64,000 nt of DNA from Rhizobium sp. Q54 (lineage in GTDB: Bacteria > Pseudomonadota > Alphaproteobacteria > Rhizobiales > Xanthobacteraceae). Position 1 is the first letter of the stretch. Each line of letters begins with the position of its first letter. Below are positions 8,805-18,453 of this stretch, piece after piece. The translations under genes and the position numbers were made by a program. Under the pieces are notes generated by a model, which was not told where the DNA came from, did no database searches, and saw nothing but the letters and a program-made list of their open reading frames with translations. The stretch spans positions 1 to 64,000 of the forward strand of contig CAMAUC010000013.1 of the NCBI GenBank assembly GCA_945861265.1, given 5' to 3'.

Positions 8805-9629
8805 TCAGACCGCCCGTGCCTTTTCGGCCAGTTTCTTCAGCGCCGCCCGCAAATCGCCGGGTGATGTGACGCGCCGCGGAAACGGCAGCCACAGCGCGTC
8901 CGGCCCATTCTGCAAATCGAGGCCTTCGGGGTCGAGACCGGGGCAGCGCCAGTCGCCGGCCGGTGCGCCGAGAAGCTTTGTCGCGTAGAGCCGGCAAGTC
9001 TCGGCGTGGTCGTCATTCATGTGCGCGGCCGCGCCCGCCTCCGCGTCGAGCAGCGCCTCCGCGCCGGCAATATCGGTCAACACAGCGGCGGCGGTGAGAT
9101 CGGCGGCGCGGGCAAAGCCGCCATTGAGATGGGCTGAGGCCACCTGCATGCGCCAGAAAGCGAAGTCGGCGAAGCCGGCGTAGAGTTTCGATTTCGGATG
9201 CCGCGCCAGGAAACGGCGGCGCATGCGTTCCGCATCGGCGTTATCGGCGTCGACCGCCGCGAATCGGCCGAGCACGGTCAGCCGTGGATGCGTCAGCGCG
9301 TCGCCTTTGCCGGTCGTTGCCAGCAGCAGCGAGGCGCGGTCGTCGATTTCCAGATTGGCGGTGTGGGTCGCCAGCCGCGAGATCAGGATCAGCGGCGTAC
9401 CGTCGGCGTCGGTGGCGACGTTAACCAAAGACGCGAAGGGATGCCCGGTGTTGCGGTCGAGCGTCGCCAGGGTGCCGGTGCGGGTCGCACGCAGCAGCGC
9501 CTTGGCCTGCGGCACCGGCGCGAAATCGGCCGCCTGGGGCGCATTCTCAGGCGTCCGGCCCGGCATGACGCCGGGAAGCGGCGATAAAGCGTCGCTTTTG
9601 CTCTTATTATCGCCCGAGCCTGCGTCCAT
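8805..9629 (-). CDS. HugZ-like flavin/heme-binding split-barrel protein (PNPOx fold + DUF2470)
   Basis: The 274-residue protein begins with a disordered tail, then a pyridoxamine-phosphate-oxidase-like split barrel (about 40-180) with ALLRATRTGTLATLD, HPFASLVNVATDADGTPLILIS and LTVLGRFA. A C-terminal DUF2470 module (about 190-270) carries AAAHMNDDHAETCRLYA. This two-part layout is that of HugZ/HutZ-type proteins, some of which bind and degrade heme. The MNDDH segment corresponds to the heme-ligand region, but no heme-uptake genes are near. A general role as an FMN- or heme-binding oxidoreductase is equally possible. Confidence 0.8.
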   Translation of the reverse strand: MDAGSGDNKSKSDALSPLPGVMPGRTPENAPQAADFAPVPQAKALLRATRTGTLATLDRNTGHPFASLVNVATDADGTPLILISRLATHTANLEIDDRASLLLATTGKGDALTHPRLTVLGRFAAVDADNADAERMRRRFLARHPKSKLYAGFADFAFWRMQVASAHLNGGFARAADLTAAAVLTDIAGAEALLDAEAGAAAHMNDDHAETCRLYATKLLGAPAGDWRCPGLDPEGLDLQNGPDALWLPFPRRVTSPGDLRAALKKLAEKARAV

Positions 9630-9838
9630 CCGCGCTCCTTAACTTGTTTAACTTGTCCGCCATCAACGTGTATTCGCGTCCATGTGACGCCACTGACCTT
9701 GAATTCGCTACAGAATCACATAGTTGTTGCAAAGAGGCCACATTTCAGACCCTGTTTCTGGGCTTCAAACCTTGCTCCAGGCGTCAATCCTGGTGGGCTG
9801 TCACGCAATTTTTTCAGACGACGCATTAGAGGGGCTCT

Positions 9839-10546
9839 ATGCCAACAATCGCTCTCGTCGACGATGACCGCAACATCCTCACCTCGGTGTCGATGGCGCT
9901 GGAAGCCGAAGGCTACCGCATCATGACCTATACCGACGGCGCCTCCGCGCTGGACGGTTTCAAGACGTCGCCGCCCGACCTCGCCATCCTGGATATCAAG
10001 ATGCCGCGCATGGACGGGATGGAGACCTTGCGCCGCTTGCGCCAGAAGTCGGACATGCCGGTGATCTTCCTCACCTCGAAGGACGAGGAAATCGACGAAA
10101 TGTTCGGCCTCAAGATGGGCGCCGACGATTTCATCCGCAAACCATTTTCGCAACGTCTCTTGGTCGAGCGCGTCAAGGCGGTGCTGCGCCGCGCCAGTCC
10201 GAAGGATCCGGCGCTGACGCAGAAGGAAGTCGACAGCGCCGCCGCGAAGGTTCTTGAGCGCGGCCTGCTGCGCATGGATCCGGAGCGGCACACTTGCACC
10301 TGGAAGGGCGAGCAGGTCACGCTCACCGTCACCGAATTTCTCATCCTGCAGGCACTCGCCACCCGCCCCGGCGTGGTCAAGAGCCGCAACGCGCTGATGG
10401 ATGCCGCCTATGACGATCAGGTTTACGTCGACGACCGCACCATCGACAGCCACATCAAGCGCCTGCGCAAGAAATTCAAGGTCGTCGACGACGACTTCGA
10501 GATGATCGAAACGCTGTACGGCGTCGGCTACCGGTTCAAGGAATAA
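9839..10546 (+). CDS. chvI: ChvI-type response regulator
   Basis: This OmpR-family transcription factor is the partner of the envelope/acid-stress kinase ChvG (ExoS). The receiver domain (1-120) has the acidic pocket VDDD, phospho-acceptor Asp52 in [13 protein letters not shown], a switch threonine in FLTSKDE and the conserved lysine in FIRKPFS. A winged-helix domain follows (about 140-235) with the recognition region [17 protein letters not shown]. The 235-residue length is standard. gagggg is placed well before the ATG. In rhizobia this pair controls exopolysaccharide, motility and cell-envelope genes, and is essential or nearly so. A hairpin separates it from chvG. Confidence 0.93.
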   Translation: MPTIALVDDDRNILTSVSMALEAEGYRIMTYTDGASALDGFKTSPPDLAILDIKMPRMDGMETLRRLRQKSDMPVIFLTSKDEEIDEMFGLKMGADDFIRKPFSQRLLVERVKAVLRRASPKDPALTQKEVDSAAAKVLERGLLRMDPERHTCTWKGEQVTLTVTEFLILQALATRPGVVKSRNALMDAAYDDQVYVDDRTIDSHIKRLRKKFKVVDDDFEMIETLYGVGYRFKE

Positions 10547-10572
10547 CCGAAATCCGTTCGTCCCCGCGCATA

Positions 10573-10597
10573 GCCGTTCGAAGAACGGCGTTCTTTT
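10573..10597 (+). terminator. Intercistronic terminator or attenuator between chvI and chvG
   Basis: A perfect 7-bp stem gccgttc/gaacggc with loop gaa (10573-10589) is followed by gttctttta. It lies 27 bp after the chvI stop, so it could trim chvI transcripts and lower chvG expression relative to chvI. Confidence 0.55.
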
Positions 10598-10677
10598 AGA
10601 CCGCCTATGGCGGGGGACCCAGGGGGCGAAGTGCGTTATCCTTCCTGGGGCAATCATCCCGGCTGGATTGAAACGAC

Positions 10678-12492
10678 GTGCTCGATCGAACCGCTGAAAA
10701 TCAGGCGCGCGAAGACGCCGAACGACAGACGACGGAGCCGCCGCGCGCGCCGGAAAATCGTGGCAGCGCGATACGGCGTCTCTGGCGCCGCGCCTGGAGC
10801 TTCTTCGTCGCGCAAAGCTTCTCCAGTCTCACCCGCCGCATCGTCTTTCTCAATCTCACCGGGCTGGTCGCGCTGCTGATCGGCGTCATGTATCTCTCGC
10901 AGTTCCGCGCCGGCCTGATCGACGCGCGCGTGCAGAGCCTGCTGGTGCAGAGCGAGATCATCGCAGGCGCGATCGCCGCCTCGGCCACGGTGGAAACCGA
11001 CTCGATCACCATCGATCCCGACCGCCTGCTGGAATTGCAGGCCGGCGAGAGCTACGGCCCGTCCGACGACGCTTTGTCCGGCATCGAATTTCCGATCAAT
11101 CCCGAGCGCGTCGCGCCGGTGCTGCGCCGCCTGGTGTCGCCGACCAAGACGCGCGCCCGCATCTACGACCGCGACGGCGTGTTGATCCTCGACAGCCGCA
11201 ATCTCTACGGCCGCGGCGACGTACTGCGTTTCGACCTGCCGTCGCCGACCGCCGAACAGCCCGGCCTGATGGAGCGCGCGTTCATCGGCCTGCGCCGCTG
11301 GTTCGGCCGTGGCGACCTGCCGCTGTACAAGGAACTCGGGCCCGAGAACGGCAAGGGCTATCCAGAAATCGGCCAGGCGTTGGCCGGCCTGCATGCCAGC
11401 ATGGTGCGGATCAACGATCGCGGCGAGGTCATCGTCTCGGTCGCCGTGCCGGTGCAGCGCTTCCGCGCGGTGCGCGGCGCCCTGATGCTGTCGACGCAAG
11501 GCGCCGACATCGACGACATGGTCGAGGCCGAACGCCTCGCCATCGTCAAAGTCTTTCTCGTCGCCGCCGCGGTGATGATCGTTTTGTCGATGCTGCTCGC
11601 CGGCACCATCGCCGGTCCGGTGCGGCGTCTCGCCGAAGGCGCCGAGCGCGTGCGCCGGCGTATCCGCACCCGAGTCGAAATTCCCGACTTCACCCGCCGC
11701 AAGGACGAGATCGGTCATCTGTCGGGCGCGCTGCGCGACATGACCGACGCGCTCTATTCCCGCATCGAAGCGATCGAAAGTTTCGCCGCCGATGTGTCGC
11801 ATGAATTGCGCAATCCGCTGACCTCGCTGCGCTCCGCAGTCGAGACCTTGCCGATGGCCAAGACCGACGCCAACCGCAAGCGCCTGCTCGACGTCATCGA
11901 GCATGACGTCAAACGGCTCGACCGGCTGATCTCGGACATTTCCGACGCCAGCCGACTCGACGCCGAATTGCAGCGTCAGGAGGCCGCGCCCGTCGATCTC
12001 GCCCGGCTGCTCGATGCGTTGGTGACCGCCGCCAATGAAATTCACAGCGACGACGTCAAGGTGACGCTCACATTCGAAGGCGGCCAGCCGTCGCAGTTCA
12101 AGGTGCCGGGCCATGATTCGCGCATCGGCCAGGTGGTCTCGAACCTGATCGACAATGCGCGCTCGTTTTCGCCCGCCGGCGGCACCGTGCGCATCACCTG
12201 CCGCAAGCTGAGGGCCGACGTCGAGATCGTCGTCGACGATGACGGCCCGGGCATTCAGCCGGACGCACTCGAAAAAGTCTTCGAACGTTTCTATACCGAC
12301 CGGCCGCATCAGGGCTTCGGCCAGAATTCCGGTCTCGGCCTGTCGATCTCGCAGCAGATCGTCGAGGCGCATGGCGGCAGCATCCGCGTCGAGAACCGCG
12401 TCGCGCCGAAGGCGCCGGGAAGTACCGACAACGCCGGCACCGGACCGCGCGTCCTTGGCGCCCGCTTCGTCGTTCGTTTGCCGGCGATGTGA
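10678..12492 (+). CDS. chvG: ChvG/ExoS-type envelope-stress sensor histidine kinase
   Basis: This 604-residue inner-membrane kinase has a charged cytoplasmic N-terminus, TM1 at about 55-74, a periplasmic sensor of about 210 residues, and TM2 at about 288-312. A HAMP linker (312-363) follows, then HisKA with His375 in ADVSHELRNPLTS and a HATPase domain with SNLIDNARSFSP and DDDGPGI. This is the layout of ChvG, the partner of ChvI just upstream; in relatives the periplasmic repressor ExoR holds it off, but exoR is not in this window. The start used is a GTG with a poor Shine-Dalgarno. The gene overlaps the hprK start, so the two are translationally coupled. Confidence 0.92.
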   Translation: MLDRTAENQAREDAERQTTEPPRAPENRGSAIRRLWRRAWSFFVAQSFSSLTRRIVFLNLTGLVALLIGVMYLSQFRAGLIDARVQSLLVQSEIIAGAIAASATVETDSITIDPDRLLELQAGESYGPSDDALSGIEFPINPERVAPVLRRLVSPTKTRARIYDRDGVLILDSRNLYGRGDVLRFDLPSPTAEQPGLMERAFIGLRRWFGRGDLPLYKELGPENGKGYPEIGQALAGLHASMVRINDRGEVIVSVAVPVQRFRAVRGALMLSTQGADIDDMVEAERLAIVKVFLVAAAVMIVLSMLLAGTIAGPVRRLAEGAERVRRRIRTRVEIPDFTRRKDEIGHLSGALRDMTDALYSRIEAIESFAADVSHELRNPLTSLRSAVETLPMAKTDANRKRLLDVIEHDVKRLDRLISDISDASRLDAELQRQEAAPVDLARLLDALVTAANEIHSDDVKVTLTFEGGQPSQFKVPGHDSRIGQVVSNLIDNARSFSPAGGTVRITCRKLRADVEIVVDDDGPGIQPDALEKVFERFYTDRPHQGFGQNSGLGLSISQQIVEAHGGSIRVENRVAPKAPGSTDNAGTGPRVLGARFVVRLPAM

Positions 12493-12956
12493 TGACGGGC
12501 GACCCCAGCATCCACGCCAGCGCCGTCCTTGTTGGCGCCAAGGCCGTGCTAATTCGCGGGCCCTCCGGCGCGGGCAAATCGTCGCTGGCGTGGGACTTGG
12601 TACGGGCCTCCGGCAAAGCCGCGCTGCCCTTTGCCCGGCTGGTCGGCGACGACCGCGTTTATGTCGAAGCAGCCTCTGGCCGCCTTCTGATCCGGCCGGC
12701 GCCGGCCTTGGCCGGCCTGATCGAAATCCGCGGCCTCGGCATCCGCCGCCTGCCCTATGAGCCGGGCGCCGTGGCCGGCCTGGTTGTCGATCTGGCCGCC
12801 GCTGACGCCGGCCGGCTGCCGGCCCGGGACGCGGCCGAGACCGCCATTTCCGGGGTCATATTGCCGCGGCTGGCGATCGCCCCCGGGCAAAACCCGCTGC
12901 CGCTGGTCCTCGCCTGGCTGGGTACAGCGTTAGGGGTAAGCCCGTCCGGCAATTGA
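12492..12956 (+). CDS. hprK: Short HPr kinase/phosphorylase (alphaproteobacterial type)
   Basis: The 154-residue product matches only the catalytic half of Firmicute HprK, as is usual in alphaproteobacteria. A P-loop GPSGAGKSSLAWDL lies at about 23-36, and later segments are LVGDDRVYV and IEIRGLGIRRLPYE. It should phosphorylate or dephosphorylate the regulatory serine of HPr, which is encoded two genes downstream and retains that serine. The ATG at 12492 shares its A with the chvG stop TGA; a GTG one codon earlier is an alternative. Its place directly after chvG links the PTS phosphorelay to envelope-stress signalling in a block conserved across Rhizobiales. Confidence 0.92.
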   Translation: MTGDPSIHASAVLVGAKAVLIRGPSGAGKSSLAWDLVRASGKAALPFARLVGDDRVYVEAASGRLLIRPAPALAGLIEIRGLGIRRLPYEPGAVAGLVVDLAAADAGRLPARDAAETAISGVILPRLAIAPGQNPLPLVLAWLGTALGVSPSGN

Positions 12957-13192
12957 CCCCAGGGGGCCAACTGGGCTACGCCCGCGCGCTCGGTCCGCTT
13001 AGAAAAATTAACGATAACGGGTTTAGGATCGACCCCGCCGACTATCGGACATTGAGTGCGCCTTTGGCCCCGCCTTTCCGCAGTGCAGCAGAGCGCCTAT
13101 ATAACGAGGCGAGCCCTTGCAACGGGGCTTCGGATGCGCCTCAATGCGCCCCCATTCGTGCGGTGCACCAAAGCGCCCGCGAGGAGTTCGGG

Positions 13193-13594
13193 ATGATCGG
13201 CCTCGTATTAGTGACCCACGGACGGCTTGCCGTCGAGTTTCGCTCCGCGCTGGAGCACGTGGTGGGACCTCAGAATCAAATCGAGACGATTACGATCGGT
13301 CCCGAGGATGATGTTGAGCAGTGCCGCAAGAATATCCTCGACGCCGTCAAGCGCGTGGATAGCGGCGACGGCGTGGCCATTTTGACCGACATGTTCGGCG
13401 GCACGCCCAGTAACCTCGCCATTTCGGTGATGAGCCAGCCCAAGGTCGAGGTGCTCGCCGGCATCAATCTGCCGATGCTGATCAAGCTCGCAAAAGTGCG
13501 CGAAACCTGCTCGCTGGAAGATTCGGTCGCCGCCGCCCAGGAAGCCGGCCGCAAGTACTGCACCATCGCCAGCCGGGTCCTCAGCGGCAAATGA
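13193..13594 (+). CDS. PTS EIIA component, mannose family (ManX-like)
   Basis: The 133-residue protein begins MIGLVLVTHGRLAVEF, where His9 is the phosphorylation site of EIIA-Man domains, and continues with GVAILTDMFGGTPSNLA, another family hallmark. gaggag lies 8 nt before the ATG at 13193; the frame is open upstream but has no better start. No EIIB, EIIC or EIID is present, so this should be a regulatory acceptor of phosphate from HPr rather than a sugar permease, as in other alphaproteobacteria with an incomplete PTS. It overlaps ptsH by 4 bp (ATGA). Confidence 0.92.
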   Translation: MIGLVLVTHGRLAVEFRSALEHVVGPQNQIETITIGPEDDVEQCRKNILDAVKRVDSGDGVAILTDMFGGTPSNLAISVMSQPKVEVLAGINLPMLIKLAKVRETCSLEDSVAAAQEAGRKYCTIASRVLSGK

Positions 13595-13908
13595 CAGGAT
13601 CGGCTCGCGACGGAAATGCCGCCGACGAGCACGCCGTTGCCGTCAGCCGCGACGTCGAGATCGTCAACAAGAAGGGCCTGCACGCCCGCGCCTCGGCCAA
13701 ATTCGTGCAGCACGCCGAAAAATTCGACGCCGCCATCATCGTCACCCGCGGGCATGAATTCGTCGGCGGCACCTCGATCATGGGGCTGATGATGCTGGCC
13801 GCCGGCCCCGGCACCACCATCACCATCAAGGCCACCGGCAAGGAAGCCGCCAAGGCGGTCGAGGACCTCGTGGCGCTGGTGACAAACCGGTTTGGCGAAG
13901 AGGAGTAG
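13591..13908 (+). CDS. ptsH: Phosphocarrier protein HPr
   Basis: The protein has 105 residues including a nonconserved N-terminal extension of about 20 residues. The active-site histidine is His31 in NKKGLHARASAKF, and the regulatory serine is Ser62 in GGTSIMGLMMLAAG, equivalent to Ser46 of other HPr proteins and the target of HprK. It shuttles phosphate from the Ntr-type EI (not in this window) to the EIIA encoded immediately upstream, with which it overlaps by 4 bp. No sugar-specific PTS genes are present, in keeping with a purely regulatory relay. Confidence 0.94.
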   Translation: MTGSARDGNAADEHAVAVSRDVEIVNKKGLHARASAKFVQHAEKFDAAIIVTRGHEFVGGTSIMGLMMLAAGPGTTITIKATGKEAAKAVEDLVALVTNRFGEEE

Positions 13909-13971
13909 GGCTTTATTTAAGCCCCGGGTAACCGCGTCCGGCCTCTACATAAAGAAATCCTTATATATGCG

Positions 13972-14000
13972 TTGCGGCCTTGGCGGGGGCCTGTTATAGC
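13972..14000 (+). promoter_or_regulatory. Candidate promoter of ahcY
   Basis: TTGCGG (13972-13977), a 17-bp spacer and TATAGC (13995-14000) fit a housekeeping sigma promoter about 60 bp before the ahcY start. It would allow ahcY expression independent of the PTS genes upstream. A short dyad gggctt/aagccc (13908-13924) just after ptsH lacks a U-run and is at best a weak terminator. Confidence 0.5.
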
Positions 14001-14059
14001 CACGCCCATAACCAAACCCCGCCGTTTTCATAAAAACCGCCTGACCGCATAGGACCGCC

Positions 14060-15472
<1,413 letters not shown>

Positions 15473-15497
15473 GATTTCGCGTCATCGCGGAACGACG

Positions 15498-15530
15498 AAT
15501 GGCCGGGCTCAATGCCCGGCCATTTCTTTT
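15498..15530. terminator. Bidirectional terminator between ahcY and a GT87-like gene
   Basis: An 11-bp perfect stem aatggccgggc/gcccggccatt (15498-15508 with 15514-15524) is followed by tctttt. The stop codon of the convergent minus-strand gene (15509-15511) lies in the loop, so each gene ends within the shared hairpin. Confidence 0.85.
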
Positions 15531-16723
15531 TCCGCCGCCGGCACGGGCGCCCGCATCAACTCCACCCACCGCTCCGGCACCATCGTCAGCCAGATCATCC
15601 AACCGAGGATGATGAAGGTGAGGAACGGCTTGAGCGCGCGGTCGATCTCGAGCGCGCCATGGAAGCCGATCACCAGCACCGCCACGATCAACAGCCAGCC
15701 GCGCTGGTCGCGCGCGTCGCGCGTCACCAGCACCAAGGCCAGCGCGGTCAAAGGCGGCGTCAGCACAAGGAACGACAGGAATTCATTGCGCGGCCCGAAC
15801 AAGGTGATGTAGCAGCCGGCAAACAATGTCACGGCGAGCGCGAACACCATTTGGTTCCGCAGCTGCGCGACGCGCCACACCAAAGCCAGAATGCCGAGCG
15901 CCGCCGCCAGCCTGATGATGGTCTGCACCTTATGCGGCAGCGTGATGCGGATCGTATCGAGCAGCGTGGCGAAGTCGGCCTGATACGGCCATTCGCCCGG
16001 GTCGACCGAGGTCAGTTGCTGCAATTTCACGATCCAGTTGCGATATTCACCGGCGACATAATGCACGTCACCGAATGCAAAGGGCAGCGCCAGCGCCGCG
16101 ATCAGCGCGACCGCCAGCCCGACGCGCATTTTCGGCTGCGTCGCGCCGCACAACAGCAGCATCACAAGCGACAAAGGCTTGATGATGACGCTGAAGAACA
16201 GCGCGACACACGCCAAGAGCCAGTGCCGGCGCGCGATCGCCGCCGCCGCCAGCATCATGAACGCGGTCATGCCGATCTGCGCCTGCACATATTTGAAATT
16301 GAACCAAGCGGCCGGAATGTTGATCATCAGCAGGACGCCGGCAAGATGCAGCGTCTCGACCGGCGGCCGCTCCGGCAGCAGCGCGCGCAAGAGCGCGATG
16401 CTGGCGAGGCTGAGCACCACCGCCGCGACCGTCATGGCGATCGCCGCGGCCGCGACCGGCGGCAGCATCGGCAGCGGCCCGAGCACCAGCAGCGACACCG
16501 GCCAGTACAGATATTCGCCGAGCACTGACATGTCGTAGATCGGCAGACCATCCCAGAAATTATGCGCGGCGGTCAGGTAGGCCTGGAAGGTCGAACCGAA
16601 ACGGCGCGGATGCGTGCGCGCCAGCGAGGCGATACAGAAAATCAGCCAAGCGGCCCAGCCGATCCACGGATAGCGGGCGATGAAAGCAATAGTGCGCTCC
16701 TGCAAACGCATGACGGCATTCAT
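15509..16723 (-). CDS. Polytopic membrane glycosyltransferase, GT87 (DUF2029)-like
   Basis: The 404-residue protein has about ten hydrophobic segments. Loops such as LPIYDMSVLGEYLYWPVS and FKYVQAQIGMTAFM resemble GT87/DUF2029 mannosyltransferases, which take sugars from polyprenyl-phosphate donors on the outer face of the inner membrane. The ATG at 16723 is preferred because gggga lies 6 nt upstream; an ATG two codons earlier would overlap that site. The gene is 23 bp downstream of a GT39-like gene on the same strand, so the two probably form an operon. A GT2-GtrA fusion encoded divergently next door could supply the lipid-linked sugar. The acceptor is unknown. Confidence 0.7.
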   Translation of the reverse strand: MNAVMRLQERTIAFIARYPWIGWAAWLIFCIASLARTHPRRFGSTFQAYLTAAHNFWDGLPIYDMSVLGEYLYWPVSLLVLGPLPMLPPVAAAAIAMTVAAVVLSLASIALLRALLPERPPVETLHLAGVLLMINIPAAWFNFKYVQAQIGMTAFMMLAAAAIARRHWLLACVALFFSVIIKPLSLVMLLLCGATQPKMRVGLAVALIAALALPFAFGDVHYVAGEYRNWIVKLQQLTSVDPGEWPYQADFATLLDTIRITLPHKVQTIIRLAAALGILALVWRVAQLRNQMVFALAVTLFAGCYITLFGPRNEFLSFLVLTPPLTALALVLVTRDARDQRGWLLIVAVLVIGFHGALEIDRALKPFLTFIILGWMIWLTMVPERWVELMRAPVPAAEKEMAGH

Positions 16724-16746
16724 CAGCATTCCCCGTTCGCAAGCGA

Positions 16747-18294
16747 TCACGGCCGTGGCGGCACGACAATCATTGTGTAACTTCGCGCCGCAAGAGCCTT
16801 GCCCCAGCTTTTCTGGCTGATGGCGGTTTGCGTCGTGGTGTATGGCGCGGCGCTGGCGCGGCGTTTGGCCTCGTCGAGGCAAGCCGCGTCCTCAGCATAG
16901 CACAGCAACACCATGCCAGCGCGTTTGAGTTGCGCCTCGCGCGGCTCGGCAAGGCCGTCCATCAAAGCGCGGGGGCGATCGGACGCATAGGCGACCACGC
17001 CGAGAAGAATGTCGCCGTCGCCGCCGACGAAAGCCAGCGGCCGCGGCGTCGTCTCGCGCCAGAGGCGCTCGACCTCTCTCGCCAGCAGCGGCGCCTGCAT
17101 CGCCGCGGACGGCGCGCCGTCGCGCCGGTTCTTGATGGCGATCGCCGGTGAAATAATCAGCGCCACCAGTGGCAGCACGGCCGCCATCAGCAGCACCCGC
17201 TGCGTGTCGACCGGCCGCAGCACGACGCGCGGCGACGACAGCAGCAGCACCGGCAACAAGGTCCAGGCCGACATCGACCACAGCGAGGTGATCTCGGTGC
17301 CGGAGGCCAGCGCGGCCACGGCCGGCAGCAGGAACGGTGCCCAGAACGCCGCCGCCGCCAGCCGCCGGTCTGGATCGGAAGGCCACGCCATGTCGGCGAG
17401 TGTCGCGCGATCGCCCCGCGCGGCGACCAGCGCGATCAGGAGCGGCAGCGCGATATAGCCGAGCGAACCGCCGAGATAGCCAAGCGAGGCGATGAGCGTG
17501 GCGCCGAACGCCTTGTCGCCGTGAACCGCCATTGCATAAGTGAACGGCGCGAAGTCGTGTTCGATAAGCCAGCCGATATGCGGCGCGATGACGGTCAGCC
17601 CGACCGCGACGGTGATCCACGGCGCCGGCGATCTGAAATAAGCGGCGCGGCGGCGATCCGACAGCGCAGCGACGATCAGCCCGGCGAGCAGTAGCACCGA
17701 CCAATACTTGCCAAGCATCGCGCCGGCGGCGGCAAGGCCGGCGAGCGCCGCATCGATCTTGCCGCGCGTCGTGAACGACCGCAGAAACCACAAGGTGGTC
17801 GCCGCCCAGAGCGGTATCAGCACGGTGTTGACGTTGAACTTGAGCGCATGAAAATTGAAGAACGGCACCAGCATCATCATGGCGAGGCCAGCGATGCGCT
17901 TGTCGGCGTCGAGATAGCCGGCGGAGAGATGCCACATGATCCACAACGCCAGCGCCGGCATCGTCATCGCCAGCAGGTAATAGGACCACTCGGCGACCGG
18001 AAACACGCCGAACCACGCCCACACCACGGCGGCGGCCAGCGGCGGATGCTTGAGATAGCCGTGGCTGAGGTCGCGCGACCAGGCAATCACCTCGACCATG
18101 TCGAAGTGGAAGCCCTGCGTGCCCTTGGCGATGGTCCCGTACACCGTCCACACCAGCACATAGACAACAAGCGTCAGCAGCAGCGTGCGGTTGGCGCGCG
18201 CCGGATCGGCAAGCGCGTCGCGCCAGCGCCGCGAGAGGGAGCAAAACGCTTCACGCAGTCGGGTAGCGGCGTTCATAGGATTGGGGAAACGCAT
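16747..18294 (-). CDS. Membrane glycosyltransferase, GT39/PMT-2 (ArnT-like)
   Basis: From the ATG at 18294 the protein is 515 residues with about 11 membrane segments. The first periplasmic loop has FHFDMVEVIAWSRDLSHGYLKHPPL, where acidic residues and HPP match the catalytic loop of GT39-type enzymes (ArnT, PMT). A soluble C-terminal region begins near residue 390. The open frame runs far upstream (to 19107), but that part is antisense to the GT2 gene and low in plausibility. The start is uncertain: an ATG six codons downstream (18276) also fits and neither has a strong Shine-Dalgarno. It likely moves a sugar from a polyprenyl-phosphate donor to an envelope acceptor. Confidence 0.75.
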   Translation of the reverse strand: MRFPNPMNAATRLREAFCSLSRRWRDALADPARANRTLLLTLVVYVLVWTVYGTIAKGTQGFHFDMVEVIAWSRDLSHGYLKHPPLAAAVVWAWFGVFPVAEWSYYLLAMTMPALALWIMWHLSAGYLDADKRIAGLAMMMLVPFFNFHALKFNVNTVLIPLWAATTLWFLRSFTTRGKIDAALAGLAAAGAMLGKYWSVLLLAGLIVAALSDRRRAAYFRSPAPWITVAVGLTVIAPHIGWLIEHDFAPFTYAMAVHGDKAFGATLIASLGYLGGSLGYIALPLLIALVAARGDRATLADMAWPSDPDRRLAAAAFWAPFLLPAVAALASGTEITSLWSMSAWTLLPVLLLSSPRVVLRPVDTQRVLLMAAVLPLVALIISPAIAIKNRRDGAPSAAMQAPLLAREVERLWRETTPRPLAFVGGDGDILLGVVAYASDRPRALMDGLAEPREAQLKRAGMVLLCYAEDAACLDEAKRRASAAPYTTTQTAISQKSWGKALAARSYTMIVVPPRP

Positions 18295-18453
18295 AGGCCA
18301 AGCCCTATGCCACGGCCGCCGCCGCGCGGGAAGCCATCCGGGCGGGAACATCCCCTGACCGGGGAAAAAATTACGATCCGGGATCGTGTGGCACGCCATC
18401 GATGAACCGGCTAAGTTGCCGGCGAATCTCGCATAGACAGGTAACGGGCAGCG

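Noticed and set aside
13909-14059. A possible S-adenosylhomocysteine riboswitch before ahcY
   Set aside because: The 151-bp leader is dominated by a normal promoter, and I cannot see the conserved SAH-riboswitch core; an Infernal scan would decide.
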